Below, piece by piece: positions 33,408-43,299 of a stretch of DNA of 64,000 nucleotides. The translations under genes were made by a program, and so were the position numbers. The notes under the pieces are model-generated. The model searched no databases. It saw only the letters and a list, made by a program, of their open reading frames with translations, and was not told the DNA's origin. The DNA is from Betaproteobacteria bacterium (lineage in GTDB: Bacteria > Pseudomonadota > Gammaproteobacteria > Burkholderiales > Burkholderiaceae_C): positions 248,001-312,000 of the forward strand of contig JADIZZ010000023.1 of NCBI GenBank assembly GCA_016704535.1. Direction: 5' to 3'. Positions within the stretch are counted from its first letter, which is position 1. Each line of letters begins with the position of its first letter.

Positions 33408-34970
33408 TCAGGTGCCGCAGAAGGTCTGGTAGCAGGCCGTCACCGCGGCCGGCGCTGGTTCGGCGTAGGGCGCGAACTCGGGCGCTTCGTCGTAAGGTTG
33501 CCGCAGCGCCGCCAGCAGGCGCTGGAAGGGCGCGAGGTCGCCTTCGGTGGCAGCCGCCAGGGCCTCCTCGACACGGTGGTTGCGCGGGATCGTCAACGGG
33601 TTCACGCCTCGCATGCGGGCCGCGCGTTCGCGCGCGCTCGGCCCGCCGGCGGCGGCGTCACGCGCGCAGCGGGCCTGCCAGCCCGCGAGCCACGTACCCA
33701 GCGCCGAGGGTTCTGCAAACAACGCGCGCAGCGGCGCATCGTCGCCCTCGGCCGCGTCGGCCAGGCGCCTCCACGCGAGCGTGAAGTCCACCGCCTGCGT
33801 GTGCAGCAGCGCCAGCCAGTCGGCGGCCAGCGCGGTGTCTTCCGCGTCGTCCGCCCCCGTCGCCGCGAACAGCCCGAGCTTGGCGCGCTGACCCCGCAGC
33901 AGTGCGGCGGCATAGAGGCCGGGGAAGGCGTCGATGACGGCCGTCACTTGTGCCACGGCGGCCTGTACCGCGGCATCGTCCTCGGCCTCGACCATCAATG
34001 GCAGCAGCGTCTCGGCCAGGCGGGCCAGGTTCCAGCGCGCGATGTGCGGCTGGTTGGCGTAGGCGTAGCGGCCGCCATGGTCGATGCTGCTGAACACGGC
34101 GGCCGGGTCGTAGGCTTCCATGAAGGCGCAGGGGCCGTAGTCGATGGTCTCGCCCGAGATCGTCATGTTGTCGGTGTTCATCACGCCGTGGATGAAGCCC
34201 ACGTTCATCCATTGCGCGATCAGTTCGGCCTGGCGTTCGGCCACGGCGCGCAGCAGTGCAAGGTGGCGGTCCGGCATGCCCGCCAGCGCCGGGTCGTGGC
34301 GAGCGATCGTGTACTCGGCCAGCATCCGCAGCTTGTCGACTTCGCCCTGGGCGGCGAAGTACTGGAAGGTGCCCACGCGCAAGTGGCTGGCGGCCACGCG
34401 CGTGAGTACGGCGCCGGGCAATGACAGTTCGCGGTAGACGCGCTCGCCGGTGGCCGCGACGGCCAGCGCGCGCGTCGTGGGGATGCCCAGCGCGTGCATG
34501 GCCTCGCCCATCAGCACCTCGCGCAACATCGGCCCGACGGCGGCCTTGCCGTCGCCGCCGCGCGAAAACGGCGTGCGTCCCGAGCCCTTGAAGGCGATGT
34601 CGCGGCGCCGGCCTTCGCGGTCGACACGCTCGCCGATCAGCAGTGCTCGACCATCGCCCAGCTGAGGCGAGAAGCCGCCGAACTGGTGGCCCGCGTAGGC
34701 TTGCGCGATGGGCTGGGCGTCCTCGGGCAAGGTGTTGCCGGCGAAGAAGGCCGCACCTTCCGCACCGCCCAGCAGTGCCTCATCGAGCCCCAGCTCGTCC
34801 GCCAGCCCATCGTTGAAGAACAGCAGGCTGGGCGCAGGCGCAGGCGCGGGCTGCCAGTCCATGTAGAAGCCGGGCAGTTCGCGGGCGTAACTGTTGTCGA
34901 AACCGAAGGGGCGCATGGGTCGCAGGCGAGGTCGCAGCAGCAGTGGCAGGGACGAGAGTGTGACGGGCAT
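33408..34970 (-). CDS. selO: SelO (YdiU/UPF0061) protein AMPylase
   Basis: A pseudokinase-fold protein that transfers AMP to protein hydroxyls, linked to the response to oxidative stress. Seen in order: FDNSYARELPGFY, AYAGHQFGGFSPQLGDGRA, DIAFKGSGRTPFSRGGDGKAA, VGFIHGVMNTDNMTISGETIDYGPCAFM with the catalytic NTDNM and DYG, and the C-terminal conserved cysteine in YQTFCGT. Full length is 520 residues from the ATG at 34970; the ATG at 34916 (502 residues) begins nearer the conserved region. Neither has a clear ribosome binding site. It stands as a single gene between the thiolase and glmS. Confidence 0.93.
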   Translation of the reverse strand: MPVTLSSLPLLLRPRLRPMRPFGFDNSYARELPGFYMDWQPAPAPAPSLLFFNDGLADELGLDEALLGGAEGAAFFAGNTLPEDAQPIAQAYAGHQFGGFSPQLGDGRALLIGERVDREGRRRDIAFKGSGRTPFSRGGDGKAAVGPMLREVLMGEAMHALGIPTTRALAVAATGERVYRELSLPGAVLTRVAASHLRVGTFQYFAAQGEVDKLRMLAEYTIARHDPALAGMPDRHLALLRAVAERQAELIAQWMNVGFIHGVMNTDNMTISGETIDYGPCAFMEAYDPAAVFSSIDHGGRYAYANQPHIARWNLARLAETLLPLMVEAEDDAAVQAAVAQVTAVIDAFPGLYAAALLRGQRAKLGLFAATGADDAEDTALAADWLALLHTQAVDFTLAWRRLADAAEGDDAPLRALFAEPSALGTWLAGWQARCARDAAAGGPSARERAARMRGVNPLTIPRNHRVEEALAAATEGDLAPFQRLLAALRQPYDEAPEFAPYAEPAPAAVTACYQTFCGT

Positions 34971-35095
34971 GGGCTGGCCATGGCGGCGCCCGGGTCGTCC
35001 GCCGGTCGCCGCGGCGTCGTGGGTTCAGCGGGGCCTTGCGGCGTCGACGCGTCCGTGTGCGACGTCGCTCCACAGGATCGGCAAGTACGTAGCCG

Positions 35096-37009
35096 TCATT
35101 CCACCGTCACGCTCTTGGCCAGGTTGCGAGGCTTGTCCACGTCCGTGCCCCTCGCGCAGGCCGTGTGATACGCCAGCAGCTGCAGCGGCACCACGTGCAG
35201 GATGGGGCTCAGGCGTCCGTAGTTCTCGGGCATCCGGATCACGTGCACGCCGGCTTCGTTCTCGATGTGGGTGTCGGCGTCGGCGAAGACGTAGAGCTGG
35301 CCGCCGCGGGCGCGCACTTCCTGCATGTTGCTCTTCAGCTTCTCCAGCAGCGCGTCGTTGGGCGCCACCGTCACCACCGGCATCTGCTCGGTCACCAGTG
35401 CCAGCGGGCCGTGTTTCAGTTCGCCCGCCGGGTAGGCCTCGGCGTGGATGTAGCTGATTTCCTTGAGCTTCAGCGCGCCTTCGAGCGCGATCGGGTAATG
35501 CAGGCCGCGGCCGAGGAACAGCGCGTTTTCCTTGCGCGCGAAGTCTTCGCTCCAGGCGATGATTTGCGGCTCCAGCGCCAGCACGGACTGCAGCGCCACG
35601 GGCAGGTGGCGCAGCGCCTTCAGTTCGGCAGCCTCCTGCGCGTCGCTCAGCCGCCCGCGCACCTGGGCCAGCGCCAGCGTCAGCAGGTACAGCCCGGCCA
35701 GCTGCGTGCTGAAGGCCTTGGTGCTGGCGACACCGATCTCCACGCCGGCGCGCGTGATGTAGGCCAGCTTGCATTCGCGCACCATGGCGCTGGTGCTCAC
35801 GTTGCAGACCGTGAGCGTGTGCTCCATGCCCAGGCTGCGTGCGTGCTTCAGCGCCGCCAGCGTGTCGGCGGTTTCGCCGCTCTGCGTGATGGTGACGACC
35901 AGGGTCTTCGGGTCGGGCACGCTGTCGCGGTAGCGGTACTCGCTGGCGATCTCGACGCTGGTGGGAATGCCGGCGATGCTCTCCAGCCAGGTCTTGGCCA
36001 CCATGCCGGCGTAGCTGCTGGTGCCGCAGGCCAGGATCAGTACGCGGTCGATGGCCTTGAAGATGCGATAGGCGCCGTCGCCGAAGAGCTCTGGGCTGAT
36101 GCCGGCCACGCCTTCCAGCGTGTCGGCCAGCGCGCGCGGCTGCTCGAAGATCTCCTTCTGCATGTAGTGGCGGTAAGGGCCGAGCTCGGCCGCGCCGCTG
36201 TGCGCGTGCACGGTGCGCACCGGGCGCTGGGCGGGCAGGTAGCGGCCCTGGGCATCCGGGGCCGTGATCCACACCTTGCCCAGCTGCAAATCGACCACGT
36301 CGCCTTCTTCCAGGTAGACGATCTGGTCGGTGACGCCGGCCAGCGCCATTGCGTCGCTGGCCAGGAAGTTCTCCTGCGTGCCCTTGCCCATCGCCCCCAC
36401 GCCCAGCACCAGCGGCGAGCCCTGGCGCGCACCCACCACGCGCTGCGGCTCGTCGCGGCAGAACACGGCAATCGCGTAGGCGCCGCGCAGCCGTGGCAGC
36501 GCACGCTGCACGGCCTCGAGCAGGTCGCCGTCGTACAGGCTGTGCACCAGGTGGGCGATGACCTCGGTGTCGGTCTGGCTGGCGAAGTGGTAGCCGCGCT
36601 GGCGCAGTTCGGCACGCAGCTCGTCGTGGTTTTCGATGATGCCGTTGTGCACGAGCCCGATGCGTGCCGTGGTGGCCCCGGCGTCGCCGCCGCCCAGCTC
36701 GCCGAAGCCAGTGGCCAGAGCGTCGACGTTCGGCCCGGCGGAAAAATGCGGATGCGCGTTGTGCACCGCCGGCGCGCCGTGCGTGGCCCAGCGCGTGTGG
36801 GCGATGCCGGTGCCGGCGGCCACGCCGTCGGCCTGCACGTTGGCTTCCAGCTCGGCCACACGGCTGGTACTGCGCGCGCGGCGCAGTTCGCCGCCCTGGT
36901 GCACGGCCACGCCGCAGCTGTCGTAGCCGCGGTATTCCAGCCGCTTCAGGCCCTCGAGCAGGACGGGAACGATGTTGCGGGTGCTGACGGCGCCGACGAT
37001 GCCACACAT
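35096..37009 (-). CDS. glmS: Glutamine-fructose-6-phosphate aminotransferase (isomerizing)
   Basis: A 637-residue enzyme making glucosamine 6-phosphate for peptidoglycan and lipopolysaccharide. The N-terminal glutaminase begins MCGIVGA with the nucleophile Cys2 and has HTRWATHG; the isomerase part has two SIS domains with CGTSSYAG and SQSGETADTL, and the C-terminus ends NLAKSVTVE. It is longer than the usual 609 residues because of an extra, Gly/Ala-rich loop of roughly 25 residues after HPHFSAGPN (about 90-116). The frame is open upstream of the ATG, but the real start follows from Cys2. The gene is divergent from an Lrp regulator. Confidence 0.97.
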   Translation of the reverse strand: MCGIVGAVSTRNIVPVLLEGLKRLEYRGYDSCGVAVHQGGELRRARSTSRVAELEANVQADGVAAGTGIAHTRWATHGAPAVHNAHPHFSAGPNVDALATGFGELGGGDAGATTARIGLVHNGIIENHDELRAELRQRGYHFASQTDTEVIAHLVHSLYDGDLLEAVQRALPRLRGAYAIAVFCRDEPQRVVGARQGSPLVLGVGAMGKGTQENFLASDAMALAGVTDQIVYLEEGDVVDLQLGKVWITAPDAQGRYLPAQRPVRTVHAHSGAAELGPYRHYMQKEIFEQPRALADTLEGVAGISPELFGDGAYRIFKAIDRVLILACGTSSYAGMVAKTWLESIAGIPTSVEIASEYRYRDSVPDPKTLVVTITQSGETADTLAALKHARSLGMEHTLTVCNVSTSAMVRECKLAYITRAGVEIGVASTKAFSTQLAGLYLLTLALAQVRGRLSDAQEAAELKALRHLPVALQSVLALEPQIIAWSEDFARKENALFLGRGLHYPIALEGALKLKEISYIHAEAYPAGELKHGPLALVTEQMPVVTVAPNDALLEKLKSNMQEVRARGGQLYVFADADTHIENEAGVHVIRMPENYGRLSPILHVVPLQLLAYHTACARGTDVDKPRNLAKSVTVE

Positions 37010-37103
37010 GATGCAAAGATCCTCGAATGGGAGAAGTGGCGAGATGCTAGGACAGACGTCGAGATGATTTCGTTCATTCTTGCCGCTTCGGATGACAGTA
37101 AAT

Positions 37104-37151
37104 GCCATCTTCCAATCGATGTGGAATATTCAATCATTGGGCGCCATCTTC
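37104..37151. promoter_or_regulatory. AT-rich divergent control region between glmS and the Lrp gene
   Basis: This is one of the few AT-rich patches in the window. It holds the dyad TTCCA-N7-TGGAA (37110-37126), the palindrome GAATATTC (37124-37131), and the direct repeat GCCATCTTC at 37104 and 37143. A TAATAT close to the Lrp start could be its -10. Such symmetric AT-rich sites fit binding by an Lrp/AsnC-type protein; the assignment is inferred. Confidence 0.35.
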
Positions 37152-37623
37152 ATGTCTTAATATTTCGTCATGGAAATCGATGCCACCGACCTGCGTCTGC
37201 TCGACCTGCTGCAGACCGACGCCTCGCTCTCCAACCAGGCGCTGGCCGAAGCGGCCGGCACCTCGCCCGCGACGGCGCTGCGGCGCGTTCGCCGGCTGGT
37301 GGACGAAGGCGTCATCGAACGGCGTGTGGCTTTGCTGAACCCGCAGGCACTGGGTGCGGGGCTGACGGCGCTGGTGGAGATCACGCTCGACCGCCAGGGC
37401 GCCGAGCACCTCGACGCCTTCGAGGCCCGCGCGGTAGCCGAAGCCGCAGTGCAGCAGGTCTGGCGCGTCAGCCCCGGGCCCGACTTCGTTCTGGTGCTCC
37501 GGGTGGCTGACATGCCGGCTTACCAGGCCCTGGTGCAGCGCCTGTTCACGCAAGACGCCAACGTGCGCAACGTGAAGGCCTACTTCAGCGTCAAGCGCGC
37601 GAAGTTCGAGCCGCGCTACGAAC

Positions 37624-38808
<1,185 letters not shown>

Positions 38809-38827
38809 GGGCCCGTCATGCCTTGTT

Positions 38828-39763
38828 TCATGCCTTCCGTTTGGCGCGCGGGTGCGCCGCGTCGTAGACCTTGGCCAGGTGCTGGAAGTCGAGCTTCGTG
38901 TAGACCTGCGTCGTGCCGATGCTGGCGTGGCCCAGCAATTCCTGCACCGCACGCAGGTCGCCACTGCTCTGCAGCAAGTGACTGGCGTAGCTGTGACGCA
39001 GCATGTGCGGGTGCACGCGCGTCGGCACGCCCGCCTGCGCGGCCTGGGCCTGCAGCCGGTTGCGCAGCTGGTTCGCCGTCAGACGGGTGCCCAGGCGGCT
39101 GACGAAGAGCGCCGCCTCGCCGGCATCGGCCAGTGTCGGCCGTTGCTGCAGCCAGGCCTGCACCGCGGCCAGCGCTGGCGCGCCCATCGGTACGCTGCGG
39201 CGCTTGCTGCCTTTGCCCAGCACGTGCGCCGTGGCGTCGCCGATGTCGAGCCAGCCGGCGGCCTGCGGCCCGGCCTGCACGTCCAGCCCTGTGAGCTCGG
39301 CCACGCGCAGGCCGCAGCCGTAAAGCAGTTCGGTGATCGCATGGTCGCGCGCGGCCAGTGCCGGCGTGCTGTGCTGCGTGCGGTGCGTCGCCATCGCCAC
39401 CGCCTGCTCCACCGACAGCGCCTTCGGCAGCGGCTTGGCACCCTTGGGCGGGCGCAAACCCTCCACCGGGTTGACCGCCACCACGCCGTTGCGGCCCCAC
39501 CAGCGGTACAGGCCCCGCCACGCCGCCAGGTGAATGGCGATGCTGCGCGGCGCCAGCCCGCGCGTGCGCAGCTGCGCCACCCAACTGCGCACGTGGTGCA
39601 CCTGCGCCGCGCGCAAGGGCACACCCGCCGCCGTGGCCGATGCCTGCAGGCGCAGCAGTGCCTCGCGGTACATGGCCAGCGTGCGCGCGGCCAGTCTTCG
39701 TTCGACCCGCAGGTGGGTCAGAAAGTCCTCGAGCGGGGCGTCCAGCCCGGCCGGTGGGCTCAT
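38828..39763 (-). CDS. xerC: Tyrosine recombinase XerC
   Basis: A 311-residue recombinase that with XerD resolves chromosome dimers at dif. An N-terminal SAM-like core-binding domain (FLTHLRVERRLAARTLAMY...) precedes the catalytic domain with arginine in LLYGCGLRVAEL, lysine in LGKGSKRR, the HMLRHSYASHLL pair, histidine in LLGHASIGTTQVYT and the nucleophilic tyrosine there. It lies in the conserved group dapF, DUF484, xerC, as in gammaproteobacteria. The ATG overlaps the DUF484 stop (ATGA). It is a housekeeping gene, not a mobile integrase. Confidence 0.95.
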   Translation of the reverse strand: MSPPAGLDAPLEDFLTHLRVERRLAARTLAMYREALLRLQASATAAGVPLRAAQVHHVRSWVAQLRTRGLAPRSIAIHLAAWRGLYRWWGRNGVVAVNPVEGLRPPKGAKPLPKALSVEQAVAMATHRTQHSTPALAARDHAITELLYGCGLRVAELTGLDVQAGPQAAGWLDIGDATAHVLGKGSKRRSVPMGAPALAAVQAWLQQRPTLADAGEAALFVSRLGTRLTANQLRNRLQAQAAQAGVPTRVHPHMLRHSYASHLLQSSGDLRAVQELLGHASIGTTQVYTKLDFQHLAKVYDAAHPRAKRKA

Positions 39764-40461
39764 CTCAAGCGCGACAGCGCCGCCGAGGAGACCTCACCGA
39801 TGCGCATCAGGAACTCGGTGCCCATGTCGGCCGCGTAGCGCGTGGGGTCGGGCGAGCCCAGCACCAGCAGGCCGAAGGCGTCAGCCTGGTCGTCCAACCC
39901 GGAGCGCAGCGGGATCATCGCGATGCTGGCCACCGTGGACGCGTCGTCCAGCCACTCGCTGGCCTCGAAACCCGCGTTCACCCCGCAGTAGGGCAACGTC
40001 AAGCTCGCGGCAAGGCTCTTCACGTCGTCGCTGGCCGCTGCGGTGTAATCGGCGCCGTGGTGTTCGGCATTCAGGCCCCACAGCCGGATGGCGGCCTGCG
40101 GAATCAGGAACTCGTGCTTCAGCGTCGCCACCATGCGACCAGGCAGTTCACTGGCCTCACCGGTCAGCAGGATGGTGCGGATATAGCGCTGCAGCCGGTC
40201 GGCGATGGCCACGTTTTCCTGGCTGTGGCGGATCATCTCGATGATCTTCAGCTCCAGGCCCTTGATGCGCTCGCGCAGCATCTCCATCTGCCGCTCCTGC
40301 AGCGACACAGCGCGCTTGCCGTGCGGGCTGGTCAGCTGGATGGCGCCCAGCAGCTCGGCTTGGCGCTCGAAGAAGCCGGGGGTGTTGGCCAGGTAGTTGG
40401 CGATGTCGGCCTCGGTGATGCCCTGCACCCCCTGCGTGTTGTTGGCGTCATTCGTGCTCAC
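39760..40461 (-). CDS. DUF484 (YigA-like) GAF-domain protein
   Basis: A 233-residue protein of the family always found between dapF and xerC. A short N-terminal helical part (ITEADIANYLANTPGFFERQAELL) leads into a coiled coil (LQERQMEMLRERIKGLELKI), and a GAF-like domain follows with FLIPQAAIRLWG and FGLLVLGSPDP. Its function is not established. The start is a GTG at 40461 overlapping the dapF stop (GTGA). Confidence 0.9.
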   Translation of the reverse strand: MSTNDANNTQGVQGITEADIANYLANTPGFFERQAELLGAIQLTSPHGKRAVSLQERQMEMLRERIKGLELKIIEMIRHSQENVAIADRLQRYIRTILLTGEASELPGRMVATLKHEFLIPQAAIRLWGLNAEHHGADYTAAASDDVKSLAASLTLPYCGVNAGFEASEWLDDASTVASIAMIPLRSGLDDQADAFGLLVLGSPDPTRYAADMGTEFLMRIGEVSSAALSRLR

Positions 40462-41312
40462 AGTTCGATCTCTCCTTGGAAGACGGTCTCGGCCGGGCCG
40501 GTCATGAAGACGGGACTCGCGCCGCCGGCCCACTCGATGCGCAGGCGGCCGCCTCGCGTGTGCACTTCCACCTGCGCGGCCAGCCAGCCCAGGCGGATGC
40601 CGGCGACCACGGCCGCGCAGGCGCCGGTGCCGCAGGCCAGCGTTTCGCCGGCGTCGCGTTCGTGCACACGCAGGCGCACCTCGCCACCGCCCAGCACCTG
40701 CAGGAAGCCGACGTTGACGCGGCGCGGGAAACGCACGTGGTGCTCGATGCGCGGGCCCCAGTCGGCCACCGGCGCGGTGTCGACGTCGTCGACACGCAGC
40801 ACGGCATGCGGGTTGCCCATCGACAGCACGGCCACCTCGCAGCCACGCGCCACGTCAGCCAGCGGCCACAGTTCGAACTGACCCTCGCCGCGCGGCTGCA
40901 GGCCGGCCGTGTCGAAGGGAATGCGCGCGTGCTCGAACACCGGCCGGTTCATGTCGACGGTGACGCGGCCGTCGTCGCGCAGCCGCAGTTCGAGCACGTT
41001 GTTGACGGTCTCCACCTTCACGGTGGTCTTGTCGGTCAGCCCACGCTGGTGAACGTAACGCATGAAGCAGCGCGCGCCGTTGCCGCAGTGCTCGACCTCT
41101 TCGCCGTTGGCGCCGTTGAAGATGCGGTAGCGGAAGTCGACGCCCGGCGTGGCGCTGCTCTCGACGAGCAGGACCTGGTCGGCGCCGACACCGAAGCGCC
41201 GGTCACCCAGGCGCTGCAACTGCGCCTGCGTGAGCTGCAGCGGCGCGGCTGTACCGTCGAGCACGACGAAGTCGTTGCCCGCGCCTTGCATCTTCGTGAA
41301 CGGCAGCCGCAT
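40458..41312 (-). CDS. dapF: Diaminopimelate epimerase
   Basis: A 284-residue PLP-independent racemase converting LL- to meso-diaminopimelate for lysine and peptidoglycan. The two catalytic cysteines are in EVEHCGNGARC and ETLACGTGACAA, and the N-terminal FTKMQGAGNDFVVLD is typical. Length is normal. It lies 22 bases after a lipid A acyltransferase gene and overlaps the DUF484 gene. Confidence 0.97.
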   Translation of the reverse strand: MRLPFTKMQGAGNDFVVLDGTAAPLQLTQAQLQRLGDRRFGVGADQVLLVESSATPGVDFRYRIFNGANGEEVEHCGNGARCFMRYVHQRGLTDKTTVKVETVNNVLELRLRDDGRVTVDMNRPVFEHARIPFDTAGLQPRGEGQFELWPLADVARGCEVAVLSMGNPHAVLRVDDVDTAPVADWGPRIEHHVRFPRRVNVGFLQVLGGGEVRLRVHERDAGETLACGTGACAAVVAGIRLGWLAAQVEVHTRGGRLRIEWAGGASPVFMTGPAETVFQGEIEL

Positions 41313-41334
41313 GCGCGGAATTATGGGCGCGCGT

Positions 41335-42222
41335 TCAGTCGTAGACAGGCGGCGCGCCCTCGGGCCGCGTCTTGAAGCGCTTGTGCACCCAGAAGTACTG
41401 CGCCGGGTGCAGGCGCACCTGCTGTTCGATGAAGCTGTTCATGCGAGCCGCGTCCGCCAGCGGGTCGTCGGTGGGCCAGTCGGTCCAGGGCGGCAGGAAG
41501 CGCACGCGGTAACCCTGGCCGCCCGGCAGCATGTCCGCCACGACCGGCTGCACGGTCATGGCCAGGCTCTTGGCCAGGCGGCTGGGTGCCAGCAGCGTGG
41601 CCGCGGGCTGACCGAAGAAGGGCACGAAGGCGGCGTCGCGCAGGCCGAAGTCCATGTCGGGCGGGTTGAAGAAAACCAGGCCGCGGCGGATGGCGCGCAC
41701 GATCGCGCGTGCGCCGTCACTGCGCGTGAAGAACTCGGCCGTGCCGAACCGGCCGCGGCCGGCCAGCAGCGCGGCATCGAGCACGGCGTTGCTCTGCGGC
41801 GCGTAGACGTCGAAGCCCGTGCGCTGCTGGTAGAGCTGGGTGGCCATGCCTGCGATCTCGATGCCCAGGAAGTGCGGCGCCAGCCACATCACCGCGCCCT
41901 TGTGGCCTTCGGCAAAACGTGGCTCGCCTTCGACCTGGATCAGCCGCTTCAGCCGTTCACGGCTGGCATGCCAGAGCACACCGCGCTCGAGCAGGCTGCG
42001 CCCCAGCCACTGGAAATGCTCTCGAACCAGTGCGGCCTGCTGCGGCGCGTTCAGTTCCGGGAAACACAGCGCCACGTTGCGCAGCGCCACACGCCGCCGC
42101 GCGCCGCCCACGGCGTGCAGCAGCAACCCGAAGCCGCGGCCCAGCAGCGCCAGCAACGGCAATGGCAGCCAGTGCAGCAGCCACACCAGGCCCAGCAGCG
42201 CGTAGGCGGCCACGTTCTTCAT
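41335..42222 (-). CDS. Lysophospholipid/lipid A acyltransferase family protein (second of pair)
   Basis: A 295-residue LpxL/LpxM-type acyltransferase. An N-terminal hydrophobic helix (YALLGLVWLLHWLPLPLLALL) anchors it, and the catalytic HX4(D/E) motif is seen as HFLGIE, followed by FFNPPDMDFGLRDAAFVPFFGQPAATLL. It adds a secondary acyl chain to Kdo2-lipid IVA. The ATG overlaps the stop of the sister gene (ATGA), so both late acyl transfers are encoded together. Confidence 0.9.
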   Translation of the reverse strand: MKNVAAYALLGLVWLLHWLPLPLLALLGRGFGLLLHAVGGARRRVALRNVALCFPELNAPQQAALVREHFQWLGRSLLERGVLWHASRERLKRLIQVEGEPRFAEGHKGAVMWLAPHFLGIEIAGMATQLYQQRTGFDVYAPQSNAVLDAALLAGRGRFGTAEFFTRSDGARAIVRAIRRGLVFFNPPDMDFGLRDAAFVPFFGQPAATLLAPSRLAKSLAMTVQPVVADMLPGGQGYRVRFLPPWTDWPTDDPLADAARMNSFIEQQVRLHPAQYFWVHKRFKTRPEGAPPVYD

Positions 42223-43091
42223 GCGCCAGGCTCCACCCGGCGCGGCTGCTTGTAGCGGTGGTAGCCCCACAGGTACTGCGAAGGCTTGCACAGGATCACC
42301 GCTTCCATGCTGCGGTTGATGGCCAGCGCCGCAGCGGCCTCGTCGTAGCTGCCGTCGGCGGCTTTCTCGGGCAGCGGCACGGGCAGCGGCAGCGCACGCA
42401 CCACGTAGCCGGCGCCCTGCGGCAGACGCTCGGTCCACAGCACGGCCACGGCGGCGCCGGTCTGCAGCACCAGGCGCGCGGCCAGCGTCATCGTGTAGGC
42501 CGGCTGTCCGAAGAAGGGCACCCACACGCCCATGCCGTCGGGCGGCACCTGGTCGGGCAGCAGGCCCACGGTCTCGCCCTTGCGCAGCGCACGCAGCATC
42601 AACCGCACGCCGGCCAGGTTGGCCGGCGCGGTGGCCAGCGCGGGGCGGGCGCGGGCCGTCTCTTCCAGTTCGCGCAGCCAAGGCTGGCGCGCCGGGCGGT
42701 AGAGCACTGTGATGGGCTGGCGTGCGCCGAAGCGTTCGGCATAGGCCTGCGCGCTGACCTCGAAGCTGCCCATGTGCGGCGTCAACAGAACCAGGCCGCG
42801 GCCGCGGGCCAGCAGGTCTTCCAGCAGCTCGGCGCCCTCCCAGCGCACGGGATCGCCTATGGGCTGTTCGCGCGGGCGCAGCCACAGCCGCGGCAGTTCC
42901 ATCACCAGTCGGCCGGCGTCGGCCACGGCGGCGCGGCGGTCGGCAGCGGACACGCCGGCGAGCGTGGCGTTGGCCTTCAGGCGACTGCGGTAGGACGGTG
43001 ACAGCAGATAAGCCAACCAACCCATCAGCCCGCCCAACACGTGCAAATGCCGCAGGGAGCGTCGGGACAGCCAGGGCAGCAGAAAGGTCAT
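42219..43091 (-). CDS. lpxL: Lipid A biosynthesis acyltransferase (first of pair)
   Basis: A 290-residue member of the same family: HX4E as HMGSFE in the LLTPHMGSFEVSAQ segment, then VLYRPARQPWLRE, LLPDQVPP and WVPFFGQPAYTM. Which of the two is the LpxL-type and which the LpxM-type enzyme cannot be told from the sequence alone. It is the first gene of the train leading through dapF and xerC to rlmI, and is divergent from metK across 208 bases; a candidate -10, TATACG, lies only four bases upstream of the ATG, so a leaderless transcript or a later start is possible. Confidence 0.88.
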   Translation of the reverse strand: MTFLLPWLSRRSLRHLHVLGGLMGWLAYLLSPSYRSRLKANATLAGVSAADRRAAVADAGRLVMELPRLWLRPREQPIGDPVRWEGAELLEDLLARGRGLVLLTPHMGSFEVSAQAYAERFGARQPITVLYRPARQPWLRELEETARARPALATAPANLAGVRLMLRALRKGETVGLLPDQVPPDGMGVWVPFFGQPAYTMTLAARLVLQTGAAVAVLWTERLPQGAGYVVRALPLPVPLPEKAADGSYDEAAAALAINRSMEAVILCKPSQYLWGYHRYKQPRRVEPGA

Positions 43092-43299
43092 CGTTCGTAT
43101 ACTTCGCCGGTCGCCGAGTTAAAGAACAACTTGCGGGGCGACGCGGACGTGAAGCATAGCCACAAGGCCGTGCACAGGACCGCCGGGACGATGGGCTGCC
43201 TGCCTGACGCCTCAACAAATCCGCTAAAGCGTTCGCCGCGGCCCCAGAGCATCTGACCAGCGACGACGCAATCAGTGCAATCAACCTGGAGCTTCTCAA

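Noticed and set aside
38828..39763. Tyrosine recombinase as a sign of a mobile element
   Set aside because: It is XerC in its conserved dapF-DUF484-xerC setting, with no attachment sites, tRNA or phage genes nearby.
43092..43299. SAM riboswitch in the metK leader
   Set aside because: I looked for the conserved helices of known SAM and SAH classes and found none; only a divergent promoter region is likely.
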